This document shows positions 23,701-30,100 of a DNA stretch of 37,037 nt, piece by piece. A program made the translations under genes and the position numbers. Source of the DNA: a virus. The notes under the pieces were generated by a model. The model saw only the letters and a list, made by a program, of their open reading frames with translations, was not told the DNA's origin and ran no database searches. Each line of letters begins with the position of its first letter. Positions within the stretch are counted from its first letter, which is position 1. Location of the stretch: the IMG/VR virus record IMGVR_UViG_3300025785_000041, positions 1 through 37,037 of that record. One strand, 5' to 3'.

Positions 23701-26115
23701 AAACATATCACCTTGCGTAGTAAGAACAGCTTGTTCTGTACCCGATGCCATTAAATTCCAATATGTACCAACAGTATCATTATCCGGACGATTTCCGGTT
23801 GCTGAAGTGTGTGCTAATACGCAAATATATGTACTTACGCCCCATAAAACAGTATCCCCCAGCACATAAGCTGTGCTAGTAGCCCACGTGACACTGATAC
23901 CTGTTGAGGTAATTGTATTAATTGCTCCAGTAGTCACTGACGCAACAGTAATTGTTAAATCATTTGCTGGACTTAATCCTCCTAGGCTTGTACCTAGAAT
24001 TTTCATAGTGTTAGTTGCGGCATATCCGCTACCTGGACTAGTCACAGTCACGGTGTATGTTGTATTTTTTGCAAGCACTGTAAATACTGCACCAGATCCT
24101 GTACCTACAATGTTTGTAGCTGAAAGTCCAGTGTATGTATTATAACTAGGAGTCCACTTAATGCCAGAAGTTAATTGTCCCCAATATGATGCAAATGGAG
24201 GTTTTGGATTAGTTGTAGCCGTTACAGTTAATCCTGTCTGTGTTGATACTGTTGTTTGTATTCCGCCTGATTGCAGTGTACTAACCGTGAAAGTGGTTGC
24301 AGTTGGAACTGTTAAGACATAATATTGTGTTGAACTAACCAACCCAGTGACTGAAATGCCAGATGCAAATGTTATTGGTAATCCGGCAATTAAATTAGCA
24401 GTTGATGCTGTAGTAAGAGTATTTAATGTGCCTGTGATAGTTGTACTAGAAATAAGAGTACCGGTATAATTGGTAGTCCATACTGTTCCACTGCCACCGG
24501 TAATATAATAAGTATTAGTAGTTAGGCCGCCGCCACTTAGGTACATTCCAATAGTAACTGCTTGTCCAGTAGGTGTACCACTAATTGTTAGCACACCAGT
24601 TGGACTAATAGTAGTACTAGGCATAGTTGCTACGCCAGTAGTTGATGCTGTAATAGTTGGTGTTTGAACAGCATTATCCGCAAGAGCAAGATATGTATAA
24701 CCATCGAGTGTCACAACATCGCCAATTCTATAACCAGTTTGTCCGGTTTGTATTCCAGAAGGTGCTGTTGTCCATGCTCCGGCAAAAGTTAAACCGGTTG
24801 TAAATGGTTGCCAATATGTAGAAGCAGTGCTAGGAGTTTGTCCGGTATGATTCTGTAAGGCAACATAAGTATATCCACCATAGCTAACTACATCCCCTTG
24901 AACATAAGTCGAACTATTTGACCATGTATTTAGGTATTCAAAGCCTGAAACAAATAAACTAAAATTAGCTGATGCAAATGTAGCTGATGAAGTGTGTTGC
25001 GTAGTACAAATGTAAAGATTAGCGCCATAAGTTACAACATCATTAGCGCGATATCGAACACTTGATCCACTCCAGGCTCCTTGATAATAGATACCAGCAT
25101 TGAATGTTGACCATTTAAGCTGGTCGTTTTCAAGTCCTAATGCAGTTGTATTTGCTGATACATGTGCAGTATTACAAATATAAGTATATCCGCCGTAACT
25201 AATTAGATCGTTTAATTTATAACGTGTATTGATTGTCCAAGCGCCTAGCCAGTTGATGTTGCTTGAATATGGAACCCAATACTCAATTACAAATGTTAGA
25301 CCAACGGGTGTTCCTGCTGAAGTTGTTATTGCTGGGCCGCCTTGCGTGGCACTTAATGTAAAGCCTGTTCCTAATCCATTCGTAGCAATAATATAGTATG
25401 TGCCAGTTGTTACCGATCCAGCGCCGGTGTTAGTTCCAGAAATAACTACTGCCATACCTACATTCAATGTAGTTGATGCGCAAGTAAATGTTCCGTTAGC
25501 ACCAATTACTGGACTTGGAATATTATTGTATTGACTGTTTTCTAACCCTAATTGACTTGGGCCAGATACTGTGCCAAGTGTACCAGATGTGTATGTTCCA
25601 GTTAATGCAAATGTTAGTTGGGTAGTAGAACAAGTTACTACTGTAAATGTAGTATTAACTGTATTAACTGTACCGCTTGTTGAAGTAGGACTGAACCCAG
25701 CTAAGGTAATTGTTGAACCAATTAAGAATGGTTGAACAATTTGTGCAGAATATGTGATAGTAGCTGTGCCACCACTAACTGTAATTCCTGTTGCAGTTAA
25801 AGAAGCTGTTGCACTTGTACTAGTATGAGGTGTTAAACATTGATATATTACTCCTCCGTACAAGGATAAATCGCCAACGTTAAAGGTAGTACTATTTTGC
25901 CATGTACCTCTCCAAGTAGATCCGTCTGCTATTAAATTCCACAATGTTGGATTAGCATTTAAATCAGTAGCAAACGCTACAGATGCGGTATTTGATATTA
26001 CACAAATATATGTTTTGCCGCCAACTGTAACAATATCATCAACAACGTATGAATTTCCAGCTGTCCAAGTTCCTTGATATACTGGTTTAATTCTACCTAA
26101 TTTATATTCAGCCAT
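13723..26115 (-). CDS. Giant modular fibre protein A (4130 aa), paralogue of B
   Basis: A single uninterrupted reading frame of 4130 residues, roughly 0.4 MDa, rich in Thr, Ser, Gly, Asn and Ala. Approximate order: seven W/Y repeats (1-770); a fibre-type GDMFYYG...RLPIGADGQVL segment (about 792-825); a beta-helix entry GSDVTTQG...DKPWQSIRYAC; GDELR at 1227-1231; a 1,340-residue insertion; beta-helix core from R2567 to about 2840; beta modules; a seven-repeat propeller (about 3160-3690); and a conserved C-terminal domain (about 3800-4130) with KYSQVRLTGHDFLYIGSG and TSTDQDGNF. No signal peptide or catalytic motif is seen. It is probably a long fibre or whisker that contacts the host, anchored by the ends conserved with B. 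It may belong with the very large structural proteins called VrlC in cyanophages; I could not check this. AGAGGA precedes the ATG, below a late-type promoter motif. Confidence 0.9.
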   Translation of the reverse strand: MAEYKLGRIKPVYQGTWTAGNSYVVDDIVTVGGKTYICVISNTASVAFATDLNANPTLWNLIADGSTWRGTWQNSTTFNVGDLSLYGGVIYQCLTPHTSTSATASLTATGITVSGGTATITYSAQIVQPFLIGSTITLAGFSPTSTSGTVNTVNTTFTVVTCSTTQLTFALTGTYTSGTLGTVSGPSQLGLENSQYNNIPSPVIGANGTFTCASTTLNVGMAVVISGTNTGAGSVTTGTYYIIATNGLGTGFTLSATQGGPAITTSAGTPVGLTFVIEYWVPYSSNINWLGAWTINTRYKLNDLISYGGYTYICNTAHVSANTTALGLENDQLKWSTFNAGIYYQGAWSGSSVRYRANDVVTYGANLYICTTQHTSSATFASANFSLFVSGFEYLNTWSNSSTYVQGDVVSYGGYTYVALQNHTGQTPSTASTYWQPFTTGLTFAGAWTTAPSGIQTGQTGYRIGDVVTLDGYTYLALADNAVQTPTITASTTGVATMPSTTISPTGVLTISGTPTGQAVTIGMYLSGGGLTTNTYYITGGSGTVWTTNYTGTLISSTTITGTLNTLTTASTANLIAGLPITFASGISVTGLVSSTQYYVLTVPTATTFTVSTLQSGGIQTTVSTQTGLTVTATTNPKPPFASYWGQLTSGIKWTPSYNTYTGLSATNIVGTGSGAVFTVLAKNTTYTVTVTSPGSGYAATNTMKILGTSLGGLSPANDLTITVASVTTGAINTITSTGISVTWATSTAYVLGDTVLWGVSTYICVLAHTSATGNRPDNDTVGTYWNLMASGTEQAVLTTQGDMFYYGANGPTRLPIGADGQVLRVNNNQPSWQYYGQINNLVYVAPTGSDVTTQGQGTTIDKPWQSIRYACQQVEDGYLNPNAKFLLTASKEFMMKEVNNYIYYQYSVNVTGTSSTTITVGGTSTVAQITTANLYVGMPIVFTISSGNIVAGTTYFVAQVLSSTTFTIATSYANALVPTLFTVGTGSANVGTYSYLGSKSERDTGLVIQGLIFDITHNGTYQTTTNVQAFFNSTGSTFATGVYAYDVTAFNGGLNYLANTLIPNVLANTAPGTNYQLTLNPAIATTGANGNGTTATITYSGSAFTVGSYIVVAGVTPTSYNGTWQVTASSSGSVSFLSTTTGGQTVAGTVQTEKAKQQINTNYTVESGVLSKAQTLVGYLTSCLSAGTTNNVLPAVINPATTISIKTGTYNEVLPINVPAYTALVGDELRSTVVQPFAADVTLATVVPKAVVALNRIKTLIPNLMSNTAITPTTGNTTAQVTSLPAASTGSSTAITNLQTSFNIIYELVATGLHGTPVIQMPQPTGYSTGSITNIAYATTSGSNPTGTTTGYATAFTQIQQNYNFLITETLQYLANNPGTSGFTTSNATQYGLGVRDITYILDSVLYDLTYGGNTQSLIAGAAYYSLNILQITAAQTAAYTAALTRLRAAIITVARGTGFSPTSGNNVVQVTVGGDGGVAASNFAGDRIQNVINWINNAAADAQVLPYIGAQSVALQTAFNTVTGLISNIASDAQYWVYKYYQSVTYSNPNLINRDATLIATYTAYDMVFGSNFNAIQIARAFNRANTSATNLRSSTSGELAPTLGAINFMYYKMKQIAASGAVAQIQTTIDDLTGYLQGGPAAPPQITWPQQALPQATYTSVTALSVTGGGDGTAAFTITRLSNGNGYYSYTVVPTVAGASYTTSSKLRISGASIGGTSPTNDITLNVTQVSSGGVQYVTVSDPGTVIGMLEANRAYLIAEAVAYFTTNYSSLTSNPNYSLPKTQRDMGYILDALHYDMIYGGNWASQNAGMAYYSALYGTQISSGFGTAFAATLNYIATLLNSYVITGTSYGSSLQATVTQVLPTTNMVAGSSRDAGRMQTLMFVVIDIVNNGLTTGVPTAIITTITSGTTFTTGTLSNTITNTNGTTVTLQTAASYNQGTPILTGGSITTTSGLAATTTYYVAATTTSSTTVTLSTSLANVYAGTVITFTGGSTAISNGAVTVGSANHGLSAGDMIIPQSTANGLVSTIIGSTVTPYYVISTGLTSTQFQLSNSYNGTAITTFTTGSGLTQSIQTINMPQLTTASSTALAAWTAVSASVPTYQSGSTATFTATINGTTTINVTAVSSGTIALGMVLTATGITGGATITAFGTGTGNTGTYTISVAATSGTVAIPVTGVAVSAVSQSSVVGYINTNYTAFTYNQNYTQRDVFNVTLAIFLDTLLGSNFATVQAGRAYNRTQDYQLQGYELTVTTAALNYLQTLVATTLSNSTYLAQLTASTNNLNTIISYLGTSQYVQPQMNGTISYNNTLGIIEGAEILRANIPFLQSEVTAYYASLYTYTLSSTTTGTNIITTGSAHSLVVNDPVQFTATTASTTATAANASNQITVNSITGLVPNGTVVFGTGFGNIQAGTTYWVLTATSNYITVSSIGLGGAIFTTGVVASTSSTVSYTGFVSGGLTAGTTYYVASAPSTTTFTVTTIEGYTNINTGSTGATVQLSSVATPAFTVAYYYPVALTQNDIQYYLNAIIYDLQYTGNYRSLRYAQVLLNSINGSAKSNMWLVRNASGIRNMTMNGLTGYLGNASVTFGTKRPIGGAFTSLDPGFGPNDSNAWIYGRSCYVQNCTMFGYAAYGAKVDGALHAGGYHSMVSNDYTCIIGDGIGWMTTGAGSLSELVSVFNYYSYAGYMAELGGRIRATNGNSSYGTYGVVAEGVDTTEVPLYGNLNNRANPAQITNVVTDAVGQVYRFEYGNAGTNYTSAVPTISGSGYNSAVFQDEFRDAGLFETRLIDLNDGNGYGGSKYITASNSAQPNTTPYQIVISATDGALSTAYLGMRVQLTAGTGVGQYGNILSYNNGSKTALVIKDSVSLPSITATTNATATLSASSIAVTTGILTVGTVSGTIAVGMFLTGGSIAAGVYIVSNISGSGAGSTWQTNTTVAQSSTTITATQNTLTVSSTANMYNGMPIYVGTAIAGLTALGLYYIQGLTTSNTFSLATGATITASNANIVSVTTTTVTTVTITAASVVNNLITSSNSLTAGQTISFGTAFNGIDTGTLYYVNATNLSPTSFAVSTTPFTGTTVTITSSATGLSITGTVGTAIYAAGWDHVISGFVSASFGSPTTTVTYSNILDLTTTYIIEPRISYSAPSYSATSRTVVSAGYGAVTYGNKNFVATNTNGTTTQFSTDGKTWQAGGALPSSQVWNNVIYGGGQGATATAVLGGFGGSGAVLTPVIVNQQVTSVIITNGGYNYTTPPTIIFVGTSGSGAQATCTVLNGAITSVTMTVNGSGYISAPSVIITTSVVSSTTMNTWGKNYYGSPTVTFDTPQNLSTNTYPASTLLTLNNYYIVAATGRIYKCTVAGTTSSTIPSFDVFNTTTLTQTNGSATLQYVATLASATGNYSNGSITSLTITNTGYGYTSIPNISVIDPSALYLAMSTTASTGTYFAYNIVSTLGSSWTALGGTAYISVLNLYGLAYGNGVYVAVGGASGTATAASTGTPTSSGNWTARTLTALSAGYYSAVAFGSGGNASGTFIAINYGGNITSVSNNGTTWTAGGTLPTTQNWISVSYGNNRFIALASNGAVAYSVNYGTSWTASPTCSGTTTSILSSTYTWTKIGYGQGLFFAVAQSTVAATSPDGITWTVRTMPGSATNWSAVAFGNPSNQTSNVIGAQPIWVAVSSTTGTVAASMRIGPQPLGRMKVVSNAITEIRVIEPGSGFAKGNISATTASTNVITSDDITGLSTSIANNQPIEFNTVSSGGLTTNTTYYVIGSSVTTTVAPAGTFQVTATAGSVTPVALTTTSPVGMIYTAGPIVTQLDPNKVNTAPTRVRTSDGVLANPSFQNRGLNNTTATASTFGDGYADLYQNSAYINVSGIYGIPTAGANVQFATITGSAQWYKLVQVTNILGISGNYTATFQINPALTTLLAPPNGTLITTRLKYSQVRLTGHDFLYIGSGNQTQTNYPNVTSANAIQANQSYPNGGGRVFFTSTDQDGNFNVGNLFGVQQSTGTATLNASAFALSGLQSLTLGNLSVGTGSATITSFSTDPYFTANSDNVVPTQKAIKSYITAQIGGGSSSLNVNTLTAGQIQIANNTISNTTGNQIYVTSKMTFTGGVDGAPIALLFFGQK
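15030..16640 (-). repeat. Seven-repeat beta-propeller-like region of A, interrupted after repeat 2
   Basis: Seven copies of a W-x-x-(I/V)-x-(Y/F)-G-N-G-x-F-(V/I)-A-(I/V) unit, for example NWISVSYGNNRFIALAS and YTWTKIGYGQGLFFAVAQ, with intervening S-x-(D/N)-G-x-T-W-T strands typical of BNR/sialidase-type blades. Between repeats 2 and 3 (roughly 15810-16480) lie GSGY-type beta modules, breaking the propeller. Confidence 0.7.
17600..18440 (-). other. Beta-helix-like core of A
   Basis: From RNASGIRNMTMNGL (R2567) through DPGFGPNDSNAWIYGRS, YVQNCTMFG, KVDGALHAGGYHSMVSND, GGRIRATNGNSSYGTYGV to FRDAGLFETRLID. This resembles the stacked-turn solenoid of pectin-lyase-type spikes. It is closely paralleled in B from R1072. 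Confidence 0.7.
17999..18036. repeat. 38-bp direct repeat, copy in gene A
   Basis: Identical base for base to 31200-31237 in gene B, in the same orientation. It encodes part of GGRIRATNGNSSY in the beta-helix core of both proteins. Confidence 0.85.
18495..23110 (-). repeat. Six RD-(x)-ILDA-YD-GGN helical units in A
   Basis: Six related units begin near residues 1003, 1395, 1556, 1788, 2212 and 2520. Examples are RDITYILDSVLYDLTYGGN, RDMGYILDALHYDMIYGGN and, more diverged, NDIQYYLNAIIYDLQYTGN. Each is followed by a helix ending AYY or AFN. Only one such unit exists in B (RDAGFIIDAIAYDLGRGGN near residue 668). The first precedes GDELR and five lie inside the 1,340-residue insertion. Confidence 0.75.
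23806..26115 (-). repeat. N-terminal W/Y repeat array of A (seven units)
   Basis: Seven units of the form (G)xW....Y..(G/N)D.(V/I).(Y/L)GG..Y.C...H(T/V)S, for example GAWTINTRYKLNDLISYGG and STYVQGDVVSYGGYTYVAL. The pattern recalls chitin-binding type 3 (CBM5/12) modules. Unrelated beta modules interrupt the array after units 2 and 6. Confidence 0.75.
25557..25812 (-). repeat. Mobile beta module M3, copy in A (inside the N-terminal array)
   Basis: About 85 residues: TATGITVSGGTATI..., PFLIGSTITLAGFSPTSTSG, NTTFTVVTCSTTQLTFALTG, TLGTVSG. It closely matches a segment at 27762-28031 in B, where it lies in the propeller instead. Confidence 0.8.
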
Positions 26116-26137
26116 CTTATTTTCTTTCCTCTAATAT

Positions 26138-26145
26138 TATTTATC
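26138..26145 (-). promoter_or_regulatory. T4-late-type promoter motif before giant gene A
   Basis: On the minus strand this reads GATAAATA, matching NATAAATA. It lies in the 40-bp gap between the B stop (26156-26158) and the A start (26115). Transcription would begin about 6 nt later, just before the AGAGGA ribosome site (26127-26132). Position, orientation and spacing all fit a late promoter. Confidence 0.5.
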
Positions 26146-26155
26146 TATACTAAAA

Positions 26156-27130
26156 CTAAACAGTTTTATACCAAGAATTTCTTGCAAAAAAGTATAAGGC
26201 AGCTAAGTTTCCGTCAACACCGATGTTAACAGGACCTGCATTTAAAACTTGGCCAAAATATACTTTACTGGTCATTTTTACATTTGAACCTGTTGTACCG
26301 TTAGGTATAGTAGATTTAATAAGATTTGGACTACCTACTACCACTGTGCCGGCTGTTAATTGTCCTGTGAACGTATTAGAACCGCCTTGACTTAAACGAC
26401 TTGTTAAATATGTTTTAATTGATTTTTGAGTTGCTATCACACTATCGCTATTAGCACTGAATGTACCATCGGTGCTAAATTGTGTAATAATTACACCTGA
26501 TCCACCAACACTAATACCCCCTAAACTTAAACTATTCAATCCAGATATTCCAAATTGGCTTGCACTTAATGTAACAATTCCAGTTGCTTGTTGAACTCCA
26601 AACAAACTGCCAACCTTAAAGTTACCGTCTTGATCTGTTGATGTATAGAATACACGACCATAGTTGGCTTCAACTGTTTGATTATTGGATTGAGAGTTTG
26701 CAGAACTTGTTGCTGGGTACAACGAATTAGTTAAATCTCCCGAACCGATGTATAAGAAATCATGATTTGTTAATCTTGCCTGGCTATATTTTGTACGTAT
26801 ACTAATTATTGTGCCGTTAGCGGTTGAGTTTGCAGGAATTATTGCAGGGCTAACTGAAATATTTGCTTCTAAATTTGGAGCAATAGTTCCAAATACTGGG
26901 TATGCACTAGTAACTTTATAAATTTGACTTACCCCTGTAATTGTCAAGTTATCGCCTGGGCTAGGCAATCTTGTTAAATTATTTAAAATAACAGTTAATC
27001 CAGTTTGATATTGATCAGCATATCCACTACCTGTTACTAAAATTACAGTTGAATTACTATTGTAACCGTTACCTTTGTTATTGAATGTCGGGCTTGATAA
27101 CACGCCCTGACTTAATCGTTGAACAAACAA
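26156..27130 (-). other. Conserved C-terminal domain of giant protein B
   Basis: KYSQARLTNHDFLYIGSGD, GRVFYTSTDQDGNFKVGSLF, ASQFGISGLNSLSLGGISVG, SANSDSVIATQKSIKTYLTS. This matches A over its whole length with few gaps. Confidence 0.75.
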
Positions 27131-30100
27131 TACGTTTGTTGTAATATTCGGGTCTGTTACCGTAACAGCAGGTGTATTATATGTTGTTGCTCCTGCTGAT
27201 GTAACATAGCCAGAGCCTGGTTCCCACTCGTTAACACTGGTAATAACACCCGATGTCACCGAAGGTCTGCCTTTAGTTCTGCAACCTGCACTAATTATAC
27301 TACCACTACTTGTGCTAGTCAGTGTTGCAATTAAACCATAGTTATTTGTTCCAAAACCAAATGCTACATTATTAGCATAGGCAGAGCCTGCTACACCTTG
27401 TATATTCCATTGTAAACAATCTTCAGAAGTATACGCTGTAGTACTTCCAGAATTAAGTGCGGTAAACACCCCTTGTCCGTATACCACAGAAGTAGATGTC
27501 ACAGCAATATTACTACTATACCATGTGTAACCGTTTTGCGTATACGCCGGAGTAGTAACTGAACCACCGCTTGAACTACTAACGGCAACAAAAGTCTGTT
27601 GTCCATATGTAATACTTGACCAGTTAGAAGATGACGGTAATGTGCTAATGTACCATGTTTGTCCATTAAGACTGTATGCGGCCGCCGATGATCCGCTTGC
27701 TATTGCAACAAATAATCCATTACCGTATGTGATGCTTGACCAGTTAGAGGATGTTGGTAATCCTGCATGTGTTCCAAAAACTGTTCCTAAAATACTTGAT
27801 GAATATGTACCTGTTAACGTAAATGTAACTTGTGATGTTGTACAAGTTGCAACGGTAAATGTTGTGTTAATATTATTTGTTGGGCCAGTGGTTGTTGTAG
27901 GATTAAATCCAGACAAGGTAATAGTAGATCCAACTGTAAATGGTGCAATACCTGTTGTGTTAGTAAATCCTATAGTAGCTGTTCCTGCACTAACTGTGAA
28001 CGAAGTTGCGGTTAGTGTAACTGCTGTTTGGCATGAAGTCCATGTTTGTCCATAATTGTTGCTATAAGCCGCTGTGCTTGTACCCGATGCTATTGCAACA
28101 AATACACCATTTCCATATGCAATATTTGACCAAGTAGTTGAACTTGTTAAAGACGAAGTCCTCCATCCTAAACCGTTTGCTTTACTAACTATTATAGTCT
28201 GCGATCCGCTTGCTATAGCAATCCAATATCCGTTTCCATATGCTATTCCAGTCCAAGACTGCGACAGGGGCAATGCTAAACTTGTCCATGTTTGGCCGTC
28301 CGAACTTCCTGCGGCAGTTTGGCCTGTACTTGGAAAAGCAATCCAATAATTACTTCTATTACTATAGGCCATTGAAGTCCAAAGTGTTCCACCAGTTAGT
28401 TGTACTGCGCTGATAAAGTTAGTTTGGCTAAAGATAGGAGCTGTGTATGTTAATCTTGGTTCTATGTAGTATACCGAAGTATTATCAAGAACCGATTGGA
28501 TTGGTGTTCCTGGGTTAATATGATCCCACCCTACCGAGGCTACGTTCATGGATCCTGTTTTAGTTAGGATTCCAAATGGTGTTGCTGAAGTTGATGTGCC
28601 TGATACTGTTCCTTGATTTAAAGATACTGCAAATGTAGTACCTGTACTAGAAGGAATTGATTGAACATAATATGTCTGACCTATTGTCACGTTACCAAAC
28701 AAACTAGTAGAGAATGTGGCCGTCATGCTGCCTGATGGGCTTAATGTTAATGTTTTTACAGTGTTAGTACTTGTTCCTATCATAGATCCAGATGATCCAT
28801 TAAGCGAGAAAGGAGCAGGGCATGTTCTTGCTAACATTTGTCCAGAACCACCGTTCATTACAACTGCGCCGCCGCCAGGTGTTTGACTAATGGTAAATGT
28901 TGTAATATTATTAATAGCCTGAATATAATAAACAGCACCTGATTGGATATTGATTTCCCAAGTAGTTCCAATAAAATTAATAGGCTGATTAACAACAAAT
29001 CCTGCTGTTGATGTTACAGTAATCAAATTTGTAGCATTAGCAGTTGCAGTCATGCTAACAGCAATTAATGAACTAGCTATTGTAAATTGTGTTGAATTAA
29101 CAATACTAGAAATATAATATTTTTGGCTGTCTACAACAGTATCAAAAATTGTATTCGTGAATACTATAGGATTCAATTGTACTAACGAAGCAGTTGTAGT
29201 CCCAGAACCAGTTGTTAAATAATTAGTTCCAGATGATGTTGTTGTTACAGTTACAGTTACTAATGTAGTTGATAATGTAAAATTATTAGAATCAATAATA
29301 TCGTTGATATAGTAAACAGTACTATCAGTAAGGCCACCAAGGGTAATTCCGGTATATTGAATAGGATAATTTACAACCATATTTGTTGTATTGGCTTGCA
29401 AATAATTATTATTAGCAATAAAATTCAAGACCATAGTGCCGCTAGAGACAGTGTTTAATTGATAAACTGTTCCTGCATAACTTGAGCTAATTTGAATTGT
29501 TGTTGAACTTAATATTGCACTAACATAATATGTATATCCTGCAATTACGTTACTGAATATTGCTCCGCTACCGGCAGTAAACGTTATTCCCATATTTACA
29601 GTTATTCCTAAAGTACTTGCTACTGTAAAATAATTACTAGTACCGCCAAGTGCGGCTGTTACTGTAGTTTGTGACAAGTTAGTTGAAGTAACTACAGTTG
29701 TGTAATATGTAGGAATAAATTGTACAGGCTGATTTAGATATAGTGTGCCAACGTTGCTATTTGCTAAAGTAAAAAATCCTGTACCTTGATTAGTACTTGC
29801 AATTTGCAAACTAGTAAATGATTCTTTTAAAACCCATGCATATTTTGGAGTGCCGCCAGTTGTGCGACTATCAAAATAACTAATATATCCATATTGCCCA
29901 GCACCAGTACCACTTTGAATAAACACTCGCATGCCGGTATAGTTTGCGTTAGTGTTAGTATCAGCAACTGATAATTGTACAAATTGTGCTGAGCCAGATT
30001 GTGCATTATTACTTGCAGTTAAGTATCCTGCGCCTCCTGTAGTACCGTTTGAATCGGTAGCTACACGAGTTTGAAATACACTTGCACTTCTAATTTCATC

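Noticed and set aside
27642-28055. 137-residue open frame on the plus strand, and similar plus-strand frames within 13900-31814
   Set aside because: All lie antisense to the giant genes, lack ribosome sites and known motifs, and reflect low stop-codon density opposite repetitive coding sequence.
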